From positions 1 to 64,000 of the forward strand of contig NZ_CALGNH010000014.1 in assembly GCF_937958655.1 (NCBI RefSeq): DNA of 64,000 bases, in the 5' to 3' direction. The notes under the pieces are model-generated. The model ran no database searches and was not told the origin of the DNA. It saw nothing but the letters and a program-made list of their open reading frames with translations. Source of the DNA: an uncultured Winogradskyella sp. (GTDB taxonomy: Bacteria > Bacteroidota > Bacteroidia > Flavobacteriales > Flavobacteriaceae). The stretch's first letter is position 1; every line of letters starts with the position of its first letter. Both the position numbers and the translations under genes were made by a program. Positions 37,534 to 46,558 of the stretch are shown here, one piece after another.

Positions 37534-39708
37534 ATGCGAGGGAATTATAAGTTTTTGTTATTAGCATTATTAATAGCATTTGCATCATGCAGCTTTACCA
37601 ACAAAACGTTTGAAAATCCTGACAAAGATAAATTGTTAATACAGTTAATCACCTATGTTCTCAACCAAGGGCATTTTAATCCGCAAGATATTAATGATGA
37701 TTTTTCAGCCAATGTGTTTGATGATTACTTAAATCAGCTAGACCCGTTTAAGCGCTATTTTTATCAATCGGATATCAAAGAATTTGAAGCTTATAAGAAT
37801 CAAATAGACGATCAGATTAAAGCTTATGACGTCACCTTTTTCGATTTAACGCATAATAGATTATTAATGCGTATTGAGGAATCTAAAAAACTGTATGCTA
37901 AAATTTTAGATAAGCCATTCGATTTCAATCAAAATGAAACGTATTCTGCGGATTATGAAACCTTAGATTATGTAGATAGTAAGCGTGAAATGAAAGAGCG
38001 TTGGAGACAACAGCTTAAATTTTCTACAATCGCAAATTATGATGATGCTATTTCTCAGCGTAATTCTAATTTAGAAACTAATAATTTACCAGAAGGTGCG
38101 TTTTCTTCACAAAATGATAAACCAAAGTCCATAAAGAAGAAATCGTTAAAAGAGCTTGAAAAAGAAGCGCGAGAAGTAACAAAGAGATCACTTGATGAAT
38201 TGTACGATTTTATAGATGATAGACAGCGTAAAGATTGGTTTGCGGTATATATAAACGCTATTGTAGAAGAATTTGATCCGCATACCTTCTATTTTGCACC
38301 AGAAGACAAAGACCGCTTTGATGTGGCCATGTCGGGTAAGTTTGAAGGTATTGGAGCAAGACTTCAAAAACGAATGGATGCAATTTTGGTGAATGAAATA
38401 ATTAGCGGTGGCCCTGCTTGGAGAGCTAATGAATTAGAAGTTGGTGATCAAATCCTAAAGGTAAGACAAGAAGAGGAAGTTGAGGCGGTTAATATTGTAG
38501 GTATGCCTTTAGATGAGGCTATTAAATTAATTAAAGGAACCAAGGGTACCACCGTTGTTTTAACACTAAAAAAAGTAGATGGGACAATAGAGGATATTTT
38601 TATTACAAGAGATATTGTAGAATTAGAGGAAACTTATGCAAAGTCTTCTACAGTGAATAAAGACGGTAAAACCTATGGTATAATAAATTTACCTAAATTT
38701 TACGTAGACTTTCAGAGTTACGATAATAGAAATGCGGCTTCAGATATTAAACAAGAAATTATTCGTCTTAAAGAACAAGGCATGGAAGGCCTTGTCTTAG
38801 ATTTAAGAAATAATGGAGGTGGTTCCTTGCAAACCGTTGTGGATATTGTAGGGCTATTTATTGAACAAGGTCCTGTGGTACAGGTAAAAACTACTGGAGA
38901 ACCAAAAGAAGTATTGAGGGATCAAGACAGTACGATATATTGGGATGGTCCGTTAGTAGTAATGGTGAATGAATTATCCGCTTCGGCATCTGAAATTTTA
39001 GCGGCAGCCATGCAAGATTATAAACGCGCTATTATTATAGGAAGCAAACAAACCTATGGTAAAGGCACAGTTCAAAACGTGTTTGATCTTAACCGTATGG
39101 TGCGTAATAACTCTAATGGAGATATGGGAGCTTTAAAGTTTACAACCCAAAAGTTTTATAGAATCAATGGTGGTTCTACACAATTAGAAGGGGTAAAGAG
39201 TGATGTTGTAGTGCCAGATCGTTATAGCTACATAGATATTGGAGAAAAAGACCAAGAAAACCCACTGCCTTGGGATAAAATAGATGCTGTAGATTACGAA
39301 TTTTGGGGCAATTATTTTGATTATGATGCCACTATTGAAAAAAGTAAGGCACGTATGGCTTCTAACCAGCAGTTAAAATTAATAGATGCTAATGCTCAAT
39401 GGGTTAAAAAGATAAGAGATAGAGAAGTATATTCTTTAAAATACGAAGACTACAAAAAAGTGATGGAGCTTAATGAGGAGGAAGCAAAACGATTTGAAAA
39501 GCTCTCAGAATACAAAACCGATTTAACCTTTAGTTCTTTACCTTACGAAATGAAGTTGATGGATGAAGACTCGGTTTTAAAAGAAAAGCGCACACGTTGG
39601 CATAAGAGTTTGTCTAAGGATGTTTACATTGAAGAAGCTTTAAATGTATTAAACGACTTAAAAACGACTTATGCTATTAAAAACAAAGTAGCGGAAGTAA
39701 AAAACTAA
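37534..39708 (+). CDS. carboxy-terminal processing protease (tail-specific, PDZ-S41)
   Basis: DPHTFYFAPEDKDRFDVAMSGKFEGIGARLQ; GLVLDLRNNGGGSLQTVVDIVGLFI; NELSASASEILAAAMQDYKRAIIIGSKQTYGKGTVQ. Confidence 0.96.
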   Translation: MRGNYKFLLLALLIAFASCSFTNKTFENPDKDKLLIQLITYVLNQGHFNPQDINDDFSANVFDDYLNQLDPFKRYFYQSDIKEFEAYKNQIDDQIKAYDVTFFDLTHNRLLMRIEESKKLYAKILDKPFDFNQNETYSADYETLDYVDSKREMKERWRQQLKFSTIANYDDAISQRNSNLETNNLPEGAFSSQNDKPKSIKKKSLKELEKEAREVTKRSLDELYDFIDDRQRKDWFAVYINAIVEEFDPHTFYFAPEDKDRFDVAMSGKFEGIGARLQKRMDAILVNEIISGGPAWRANELEVGDQILKVRQEEEVEAVNIVGMPLDEAIKLIKGTKGTTVVLTLKKVDGTIEDIFITRDIVELEETYAKSSTVNKDGKTYGIINLPKFYVDFQSYDNRNAASDIKQEIIRLKEQGMEGLVLDLRNNGGGSLQTVVDIVGLFIEQGPVVQVKTTGEPKEVLRDQDSTIYWDGPLVVMVNELSASASEILAAAMQDYKRAIIIGSKQTYGKGTVQNVFDLNRMVRNNSNGDMGALKFTTQKFYRINGGSTQLEGVKSDVVVPDRYSYIDIGEKDQENPLPWDKIDAVDYEFWGNYFDYDATIEKSKARMASNQQLKLIDANAQWVKKIRDREVYSLKYEDYKKVMELNEEEAKRFEKLSEYKTDLTFSSLPYEMKLMDEDSVLKEKRTRWHKSLSKDVYIEEALNVLNDLKTTYAIKNKVAEVKN

Positions 39709-39856
39709 TTTTTAGCCAAAAATGATATTCTGTGGAGTTAAAATCTTGGTTATCGAATAAAGGTAAACAATGAATTGTATTCTCTAGGATTATTGAAATG
39801 ATAATATATTTTAATTGAAGATACCTAGCGTAGCTAATTAGATGTGTGTCCGCATA

Positions 39857-40948
39857 ATGAATAATCACAAATCACTTACAGGTTTAGCGCTTCAAAAGTT
39901 TAAAACAAACTTTTGGGGCGTTTTTAGTTTAAGTCTTACCGCTTGTATTGGGTTAATTTCAGTTTTCGCTTACGTTTTAGCGCCAGATGCCTCTAAGAAT
40001 GCCAATCAAATGCATTTGTCTATTCATTCTAAACCACCTAGGTTTGAAGTGCAAATGCTAACTATGCCTTCGAGTATAGAGTCTAATCAAAACCTTTTAT
40101 CTCGGTTGTTTTTTGGTAAGATAAATACGGATACGGAGATTCCTATTCAGTCTTATAAGGTTATTGGAGATAAGCTGCACTATGTAGAATATGCATCAGA
40201 TGGTTTGCAAGGGTTAGAAAAACAAGTTAATTTAAGTCAATTTCCAAATTCAGATTATAAATTTTTTATTAATAATCGAAGCTTTATATTTGGTACAGAT
40301 AAATATGGACGCGATTATCTTAGCCGTATTTTAATCGGATCTCGAATCTCATTTTTTATTGGCTTTGTTGCTGTATTTATTTCGCTCATAGTTGGGCTTT
40401 TAATGGGAAGTTTAGCTGGTTATTATGGGGGAAAGGTCGATGCTGTGATTATGTGGATTATAAATGTAACGTGGTCCATTCCTACCTTATTATTAGTTAT
40501 CGCCATAACTTTAGCCTTAGGTAAAGGGTTTTGGCAAGTGTTTATTGCAGTCGGTTTAACCATGTGGGTTGAGGTAGCGAGGGTTGTGAGAGGGCAAATT
40601 ATCAGTGCTAGGGAAATGCAATATGTCACGGCTGCTAGAGCTTTAGGATATCGGGATTATCGAATAATCACGAAACATATTTTACCAAACATTTTTGGGC
40701 CTTTAATTGTAATTTCTGCAGCAAATTTTGCTGCTGCAATTTTAATAGAAAGCGGTTTAAGCTTTTTGGGTATTGGGGCGCAACCACCAATGGCAAGTTG
40801 GGGTGCAATGATAAAAGACCATTACAATTACATCATTCTTGGGAAACCTTATTTGGCATTAATACCAGGAATATGTATTATGCTATTGGTAATGGCTTTT
40901 ATGTTGGTTGGGAATGCGCTTAGGGATGCTTTGGACGTTAAAACCTAG
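39857..40948 (+). CDS. ABC transporter permease (Opp/Dpp C-type)
   Basis: FIFGTDKYGRDYLSRILIGSRISFFIGFVAVFISLIVG; VRGQIISAREMQYVTAARALGYRDYRIITKHILPNIFGPLIV; LSFLGIGAQPPMASWGAMI. Confidence 0.93.
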   Translation: MNNHKSLTGLALQKFKTNFWGVFSLSLTACIGLISVFAYVLAPDASKNANQMHLSIHSKPPRFEVQMLTMPSSIESNQNLLSRLFFGKINTDTEIPIQSYKVIGDKLHYVEYASDGLQGLEKQVNLSQFPNSDYKFFINNRSFIFGTDKYGRDYLSRILIGSRISFFIGFVAVFISLIVGLLMGSLAGYYGGKVDAVIMWIINVTWSIPTLLLVIAITLALGKGFWQVFIAVGLTMWVEVARVVRGQIISAREMQYVTAARALGYRDYRIITKHILPNIFGPLIVISAANFAAAILIESGLSFLGIGAQPPMASWGAMIKDHYNYIILGKPYLALIPGICIMLLVMAFMLVGNALRDALDVKT

Positions 40949-40954
40949 TATGTT

Positions 40955-41368
40955 TTATGCCGTCCCATTTTCTAAAGCATTGACTTTTCGCATTAGCATT
41001 TCAATCCTAATATCTTTAGAGTTTACAAGCGCATTAAGATCCTTAATTCTTGCCTTTAGTTGGTCTATTAGCTCATAGGGTAAATTAGTGTTAATACCAT
41101 TATATAATTCGTCATTACTTATTTTTGGATAAGCCGTCGTAATATCTTTTACGGTCTTTGTGTCTGTTTTGTTGATGCGTTGCATAAAATCAGTCACCTC
41201 AATATTATAGATAGTGGCTAGCTTGTAAAGATGCTCTAAAGTTATTTTAGCTTTACCACACTCTAAATTAGAGTAAGTCTTTTGTGAAATGTTAAGCTCG
41301 TGGGCGATAAAACTTTGGGTGTAATTTTTGTCTAGCCGAAGTATTTTAATGTGTTGAGCGGCAATCAT
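40955..41368 (-). CDS. XRE family HTH regulator with C-terminal coiled coil
   Basis: HIKILRLDKNYTQSFIAHELNISQKTYSNLECGKAKITLEHLYKLATIYNIEVTDFM plus heptad-like tail. Confidence 0.88.
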   Translation of the reverse strand: MIAAQHIKILRLDKNYTQSFIAHELNISQKTYSNLECGKAKITLEHLYKLATIYNIEVTDFMQRINKTDTKTVKDITTAYPKISNDELYNGINTNLPYELIDQLKARIKDLNALVNSKDIRIEMLMRKVNALENGTA

Positions 41369-41500
41369 AGGTAGTTAAGTCGTTTGAGTGATCTGTCATT
41401 AGATATCAGTGTGCTTTAAATGATTGATTTGGTAACTAACGCAAAATCAGTATAGTTAATAGCTTTTAATAAGCAATTTACTACAAAAATTTGTTTCTCA

Positions 41501-41541
41501 ATTACGGTTTTTCCGTAACACCTTTACGGAAAAACCGTAAT
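41501..41541. promoter_or_regulatory. nested perfect inverted repeat upstream of the XRE gene
   Basis: ATTACGGTTTTTCCGTAA-CACCT-TTACGGAAAAACCGTAAT: 18-bp perfect arms, each arm itself TTACGG-N5-CCGTAA. Confidence 0.75.
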
Positions 41542-42030
41542 CTGTAAGTATGGTAAGGGTTCTGGGGCTAAAAAAATCACTAAAAAAACAGCATTTTTTT
41601 GTTTTTAGTAAAATTTTAATGATGTATACCTACCCAAACCACCTAAAAATTAAGTGCCCTAGTAAAAATTTACAGTAGCATAGAACGAGTTTACTTAGAC
41701 CTTAGTAAAAATGGTATCACTTAGTAAATCTTTACTAGGTCAATTTACAAATGCTATATAATTTAGCCTCAAACAAAAAATAACACTAACCAAACTCATG
41801 TTGCCAATGACATAGTTCAATTACCATAAAAAGAGAAAGCCTCTACTAGGTAGAAGCTCTCACAGTTTTTCGTTAAGTAGATAAACTTGCGCTTATTTAT
41901 AATGCAAGTATATAAAAATTTTGTGATATAAGAAGTAGGTTTTATTTACAGGTGCAGAGCTTAAGCACCTTAATAAGCCGCTAATGCTCAATAGCGAAGA
42001 AAATGGGCAAAATCTTATAAAACAAATTAA

Positions 42031-42771
42031 ATGAAAAATTTAAAAAATATAATTTCAACTTTGGTAATGAGTCTTATGTTAATGCTATCTTTAAATGTAG
42101 ATGCACAAAAAAATACATCAACAAGTTTAGATGATATTATAAGATTAATAAAAGAAGGCTCGCCGACTTTTCCAGGTGCTATAGAGTTTCAAAATAGAAG
42201 TAATGACTCGTTTGAAGGCAAGGAAGCTGCAGATTTATTTATTACAAATTTTAAAAATTCTTTAACTGCTGTTCACAATGCTAAGGATAAGAGAAAAGCG
42301 CTTGAGGTTCATTCTTTAGGTAAATCTAAGTTGGAGTATTCGAATCTAGATGAATATGTGAGAAATAATAAAAAAGATGCTTTTGCATCTGAGTTAAATT
42401 TAATTATTAATAACAGTACCTCGGCTGAGGATTTTAACAATAAACTCTCTGATTTATCTAAAAGGGATTTAAAGGGTAGAGATAAGCAATTGGTATACAT
42501 AATGGTAAATATTATGGATATTCTAGAGCAGCATAATTCAACATACAGAAGTTCTTCTCAAGTTAAATGCAGTGGATGGTGGAGCTGTTGGGGGCAATGT
42601 GTTGCAGGAACAATAGGAGGTGCAGTTACAGGTGCCGCGACTCTAGGTATTGCTGGTGCTGCTGTGGGTACAGTAACTGTTCCTGTTGTTGGTACTGTTG
42701 CATTAGGGGCTGTAGGTACAATTGCTGGCGGTATTGGTGGTGCGCTAACGGGAGCTGCTGCTTCTTGTTAA
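42031..42771 (+). CDS. secreted protein with glycine-zipper, Cys-bounded C-terminus (bacteriocin-like)
   Basis: Signal peptide MKNLKNIISTLVMSLMLMLSLNVDAQ; C-term CSGWWSCWGQCVAGTIGGAVTGAATLGIAGAAVGTVTVPVVGTVALGAVGTIAGGIGGALTGAAASC. Confidence 0.7.
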   Translation: MKNLKNIISTLVMSLMLMLSLNVDAQKNTSTSLDDIIRLIKEGSPTFPGAIEFQNRSNDSFEGKEAADLFITNFKNSLTAVHNAKDKRKALEVHSLGKSKLEYSNLDEYVRNNKKDAFASELNLIINNSTSAEDFNNKLSDLSKRDLKGRDKQLVYIMVNIMDILEQHNSTYRSSSQVKCSGWWSCWGQCVAGTIGGAVTGAATLGIAGAAVGTVTVPVVGTVALGAVGTIAGGIGGALTGAAASC

Positions 42772-42795
42772 GATAACTTTTGAAAAATAAAAATT

Positions 42796-42978
42796 ATGGA
42801 AAAAAATAAATTACCAATAGTTTTAATTTTAGTTTTGTGGATTTTATTCACTTTGTACATCTTTATTTCAAAAGGAATTAAAAGTGGTTATACCTCATGG
42901 CAGTTTTATGCGTCATTACTAGGATTGGTTATCTCAATAGTTTTTTTGGTCATGGTTTTTCGAAAAATTAAAAGTTAA
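42796..42978 (+). CDS. small two-TM membrane protein (60 aa)
   Basis: MEKNKLPIVLILVLWILFTLYIFISKGIKSGYTSWQFYASLLGLVISIVFLVMVFRKIKS. Confidence 0.6.
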   Translation: MEKNKLPIVLILVLWILFTLYIFISKGIKSGYTSWQFYASLLGLVISIVFLVMVFRKIKS

Positions 42979-43131
42979 TTTTTAAAGGAGAGCAGGCGCT
43001 TGTTCTAAGTGTCTGTTCTTTTTTTAGAATGAAAAGTATATGACTTTTCCTTAACAAGTACACTGTTTTTTTAAAATAATAGACCATACTAAACTTAACT
43101 ATTGTGGCTTAATTAAATTAAAAAACAAAAA

Positions 43132-43302
43132 ATGAAAAAGTTATCCGGAATAATACTGGCACTAGCGTTAATTGCTTTGTCGATTGACCAACTCATATCA
43201 TTAGATTTTGAATCTAACAAAGTTAGTGTTGCAATTAATAGTATAGCACTCATATTCTTTTTGGGACTAATTATATACTATCTGTTTTCAAAGAAAAAAT
43301 AA
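43132..43302 (+). CDS. small two-TM membrane protein (56 aa), absent from supplied ORF track
   Basis: MKKLSGIILALALIALSIDQLISLDFESNKVSVAINSIALIFFLGLIIYYLFSKKK*, read directly. Confidence 0.55.
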   Translation: MKKLSGIILALALIALSIDQLISLDFESNKVSVAINSIALIFFLGLIIYYLFSKKK

Positions 43303-43348
43303 GTCAAAACTAAAAATTTGAACAAATCTTTTTAAAAATAATTATCAA

Positions 43349-43780
43349 ATGAAAAATCTAATATACATAATAACACTCTGTTTGCCAATGCTAATCATTG
43401 GCCAAAACGAAATACAGACAGAAGTCAACTTTAATGGGCATCATTGCCGAGGTACAAATGGTCTCTGTACCATAGGCTCTGGAGATATGGCTAAAAACAA
43501 TGTTAATTCCACATTGGTCTATGATGCCAAAAAAGGCCTTTTGTTAACTATTAAAATGGACAATCTCACCGATGAAGAACTGTCCAAAGCATTCGGAAAG
43601 GTTGTAAATAGAAAGAACAATAACGAGGAACTACAGTTAATCGTAGAGGGGGATTTTGAGCTAGACCAAAATCTATTAAAAACACTTAAAGTACCTAAAA
43701 AAAGAATAACTATCAAGGCAGGAAATTATCCTGTCAACAGAAAAGATAATATCGCAACGGTGCTTTTTAGTGTAGACTAA
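43349..43780 (+). CDS. secreted hypothetical protein (143 aa)
   Basis: Signal peptide MKNLIYIITLCLPMLIIGQ; NFNGHHCRGTNGLCTIGSGD. Confidence 0.65.
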   Translation: MKNLIYIITLCLPMLIIGQNEIQTEVNFNGHHCRGTNGLCTIGSGDMAKNNVNSTLVYDAKKGLLLTIKMDNLTDEELSKAFGKVVNRKNNNEELQLIVEGDFELDQNLLKTLKVPKKRITIKAGNYPVNRKDNIATVLFSVD

Positions 43781-43804
43781 ATTTTAAAAATTAAAAAAGC
43801 AAAG

Positions 43805-44839
43805 ATGAAAACTATAATAAAATATACCATTGTAATAGTCGCTATTGCCATGTGTAATTTTGGTTTTTCGTCTACAAAAGAAGAAAAACCAATAGAACGC
43901 ATCATAGAGGAACTCATAAGCGAAATCAAGTTGGCAAAGATAGAATACGATAAGCTGTATTACGGCCTCTATGCAGAACTCAACGCTACTAGCCATGCTA
44001 TAAGCAAAGCAGTTTCAGATAAGGATAAGTTAGACCTGTTGGTGTCCAAACACCAATTAGAGGCGGAATTGGAGCTGGTAAAAATGGATGAAGCGGCTGA
44101 GATTAGTAAAATCCGATATTTAAAAGGCTTACAGATTATTAAAATTTTATATGAAAAGACCTTGTCTTTGGATCACCATTTTGCCTCTGTGGCCACCTTT
44201 AATGAGATTAACAACTTAAGTAACCCTAATCAATATCCAGAGTTCATCAAGCTAAAGGAAAATTTAAGTGCTTCTGGTAACAAGAAAACAGGGTTTAGTT
44301 TGTCTTCCATATTGGGTGATAACATCTATACCTCAGTGGTACACTCTTTTGTGTCCTTGTTTAATAATGAGGATAAGTCCAAGAAAGAAAAAGAGGAGAA
44401 CCTGGAAGATGTAGAGTGTATTTTAGACTTTACCTTGCGTATGCATAACGACCTTAATACGATTTATTTTGAGACCGCTTTTTTACAAAAAAGCAATGAT
44501 AATATCATGGCAGAGTTGCAACAATTGTTCGTGGATTTTACAAAGCCCATAAAGTACAACACGGCTTTAAGCGACTGTCGTAATACTGATGATTGGGATA
44601 GGGTTAGGGAAAACCTTAATGGTTATTTAGACCAAATGGATAAAGCCTCAAGAGATGATGATATGCGCTACAAAGCGCATAAAATGCGTATCAATTTAGA
44701 GTTTCCCATAGACCGATTGTTGCAATTTATTACACAATACAACACCTTTAAAGACCAAGGATCCAAATTTTACGAGAAGTTCGGTATTATGTTAAGCAGT
44801 TACGAAAATGAAAAACAATGTGCCACAAAATACCTTTAG
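43805..44839 (+). CDS. secreted helical hypothetical protein; C-terminus possibly frameshifted
   Basis: MKTIIKYTIVIVAIAMCNFGFSSTKEEKP signal region; mostly helical; a -1 frame continuation reads on to 44964. Confidence 0.65.
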   Translation: MKTIIKYTIVIVAIAMCNFGFSSTKEEKPIERIIEELISEIKLAKIEYDKLYYGLYAELNATSHAISKAVSDKDKLDLLVSKHQLEAELELVKMDEAAEISKIRYLKGLQIIKILYEKTLSLDHHFASVATFNEINNLSNPNQYPEFIKLKENLSASGNKKTGFSLSSILGDNIYTSVVHSFVSLFNNEDKSKKEKEENLEDVECILDFTLRMHNDLNTIYFETAFLQKSNDNIMAELQQLFVDFTKPIKYNTALSDCRNTDDWDRVRENLNGYLDQMDKASRDDDMRYKAHKMRINLEFPIDRLLQFITQYNTFKDQGSKFYEKFGIMLSSYENEKQCATKYL

Positions 44840-44976
44840 AGTATGGTAAACTAAAGGAAAGTGTCAATATCGCTATTGAAAAGTTTAATACAGCTTATAA
44901 ACCTGTAGAGATTAATGGTAGTAAAATGAAGGAGATCCTTTACGGAATTAACGAGTACAATTAAAAGGAAGAGAAG

Positions 44977-45372
44977 TTGAATTTAAACACCCTTATATCA
45001 CCTGATTTAAAAACTTTAAATGTCACTGTACCAAAATTAGAAGGTACAGTGGCACTTAATTTGTTTTTGATTAAGTATGGTTTAGATTTTAATCGCTTAC
45101 TTTTTTTTAAGGATATAAAAAGTTATATAGAATCTTATAACAATGGGATGATTGCGCTACCCAATGCATATTTTTTTGATGAATACGGCAATGAGTTAGC
45201 GCTAAACCAAGAAGCAATGTTGAATGAAGATGATGCCTTTGCTTTTAAGTTGGCACGATTAATAGAAGATGCCAAGGCATATAATGTTAACATAGAATTT
45301 TACTTGCTTAATTGCGATATGTTAAGACATTGGGATTATAGTGAGTATAAAATGAAATCAGAAAAAAAATGA
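44977..45372 (+). CDS. hypothetical protein (131 aa, TTG start)
   Basis: Purine-rich AAAGGAAGAGAAG precedes TTG; ORF continuous with operon spacing. Confidence 0.55.
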   Translation: MNLNTLISPDLKTLNVTVPKLEGTVALNLFLIKYGLDFNRLLFFKDIKSYIESYNNGMIALPNAYFFDEYGNELALNQEAMLNEDDAFAFKLARLIEDAKAYNVNIEFYLLNCDMLRHWDYSEYKMKSEKK

Positions 45373-45551
45373 ATAATAAAGGAAGATTAATATTTGTGAT
45401 TGTGGTTGTAATAGTCACTTTACTTTTAAAGCACGGATTTCATATTTCAGAAATCACAATCAAAGATGTAGTGTTTACAATCCTTGGTGCTATTATAGCA
45501 GTTTTAATAATCGGTTTTTTGCAGCGAAACAAGAGCAAGCATCAAGCTTAA
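45369..45551 (+). CDS. small two-TM membrane protein (60 aa)
   Basis: MNNKGRLIFVIVVVIVTLLLKHGFHISEITIKDVVFTILGAIIAVLIIGFLQRNKSKHQA; ATGA overlap with previous ORF. Confidence 0.55.
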   Translation: MNNKGRLIFVIVVVIVTLLLKHGFHISEITIKDVVFTILGAIIAVLIIGFLQRNKSKHQA

Positions 45552-45580
45552 GAGTGTAAGCATAATTGAAAAATATAAAA

Positions 45581-45814
45581 ATGAAAAAATCTTTAAATTT
45601 AATCCCGTTTATTTTAATAGCATTATTCTATCTATTTGTTCGAGAAAACGAAGGTTTGTCATTTTTAGTCAAAATGGTTGTTCTAGCTGCAATAATTTTA
45701 GTGTCGTCCTATATGTTTTGGCAGAAGATGAAAAATCAAAGAATAGATAAAAATAGAATTGGATTACTGCTGCTCTTTATTATAATTGCGGTTGGGAGTT
45801 ATTGTATTCAATAA
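45581..45814 (+). CDS. small multi-TM membrane protein
   Basis: MKKSLNLIPFILIALFYLFVRENEGLSFLVKMVVLAAIILVSSYMFWQKM... Confidence 0.55.
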   Translation: MKKSLNLIPFILIALFYLFVRENEGLSFLVKMVVLAAIILVSSYMFWQKMKNQRIDKNRIGLLLLFIIIAVGSYCIQ

Positions 45815-45854
45815 ATTATATTGACTGAAAATTTGAGACAATGGAAATTAGAAA

Positions 45855-46469
45855 CTACTGCTTCCTTAACTGTTCAATTTCTTCATTAGTAGCTTCAATG
45901 AAATCTAATACATCATCTTGACCAATCTTCTTGCTAGAAGAGGTGATAAAATAAGGTGGTAACTCTTCCCATGTTTCTAATAATACCTTGCAATAGTCAT
46001 TTACATGCTTATCTGTAGCGTTTGACTTTAACTTGTCAGCTTTAGTAAATATGATGCCAAACGGAATGCCACTTTCACCTAAATACTTCATAAATTCTAA
46101 GTCAATAGGTTGAGGTTTGTGTCTTATGTCTACCAAAACAAATGCTGAAACTAATTGTTGACGCTGTTCAAAATAGTTGGTAATAAACTTTTGAAATTTC
46201 TTTTTAGAGGTTTTTGAAACGCGAGCATACCCATAGCCAGGTAAATCTACCAAAAACCAATTGTCATTGATTATAAAATGATTAATCAACTGCGTTTTAC
46301 CAGGTCTTCCAGAGGTTTTAGCAAGACTTTTACGATCGGTAAGCATATTGATAAGTGAAGACTTGCCAACATTACTTCTCCCAATAAAAGCATATTCTGG
46401 TATGGTATTCTTAGGGCATTTTGCCACTTCAGAATTACTCATTACAAATTCAGCAGACTTTATTTTCAT
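45855..46469 (-). CDS. engB: ribosome biogenesis GTP-binding protein YihA/YsxC
   Basis: EYAFIGRSNVGKSSLINMLTDRKSLAKTSGRPGKTQLINHF; DLPGYGYARVSK; FTKADKLK. Confidence 0.95.
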   Translation of the reverse strand: MKIKSAEFVMSNSEVAKCPKNTIPEYAFIGRSNVGKSSLINMLTDRKSLAKTSGRPGKTQLINHFIINDNWFLVDLPGYGYARVSKTSKKKFQKFITNYFEQRQQLVSAFVLVDIRHKPQPIDLEFMKYLGESGIPFGIIFTKADKLKSNATDKHVNDYCKVLLETWEELPPYFITSSSKKIGQDDVLDFIEATNEEIEQLRKQ

Positions 46470-46519
46470 CTTCAGTTCCCGTGAAAAAGGGAATCTCATT
46501 TTAATTAAACTTAAGTGTT

Positions 46520-46550
46520 ATGCTTTGCGTCTTAGCGCCTTTGCGAGACT
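46520..46550. repeat. REP-like intergenic sequence TGCTTTGCGTCTTAGCGCCTTTGCGAGACT
   Basis: Internal TTTGCG...TTTGCG repeat, locally GC-rich; resembles repeats I recall from Bacteroidota genomes (not searched). Confidence 0.4.
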
Positions 46551-46558
46551 TTTATATT

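Noticed and set aside
42567-42776. Cysteine/tryptophan-rich ORF (MQWMVELLGAMCCRNNRRCSYRC...), looks like a Cys-rich peptide
   Set aside because: It is the out-of-frame shadow of the Gly/Ala-rich GGN/GCN codons in ORF 42031-42771. No independent start signal, and the 42031 frame explains the region.
44818-44850. Programmed -1 frameshift signal at the end of ORF 43805
   Set aside because: No clear X_XXY_YYZ slippery heptamer in the reading frame; a simple indel or overlapping ORF is equally likely. Kept only as a frameshift observation.
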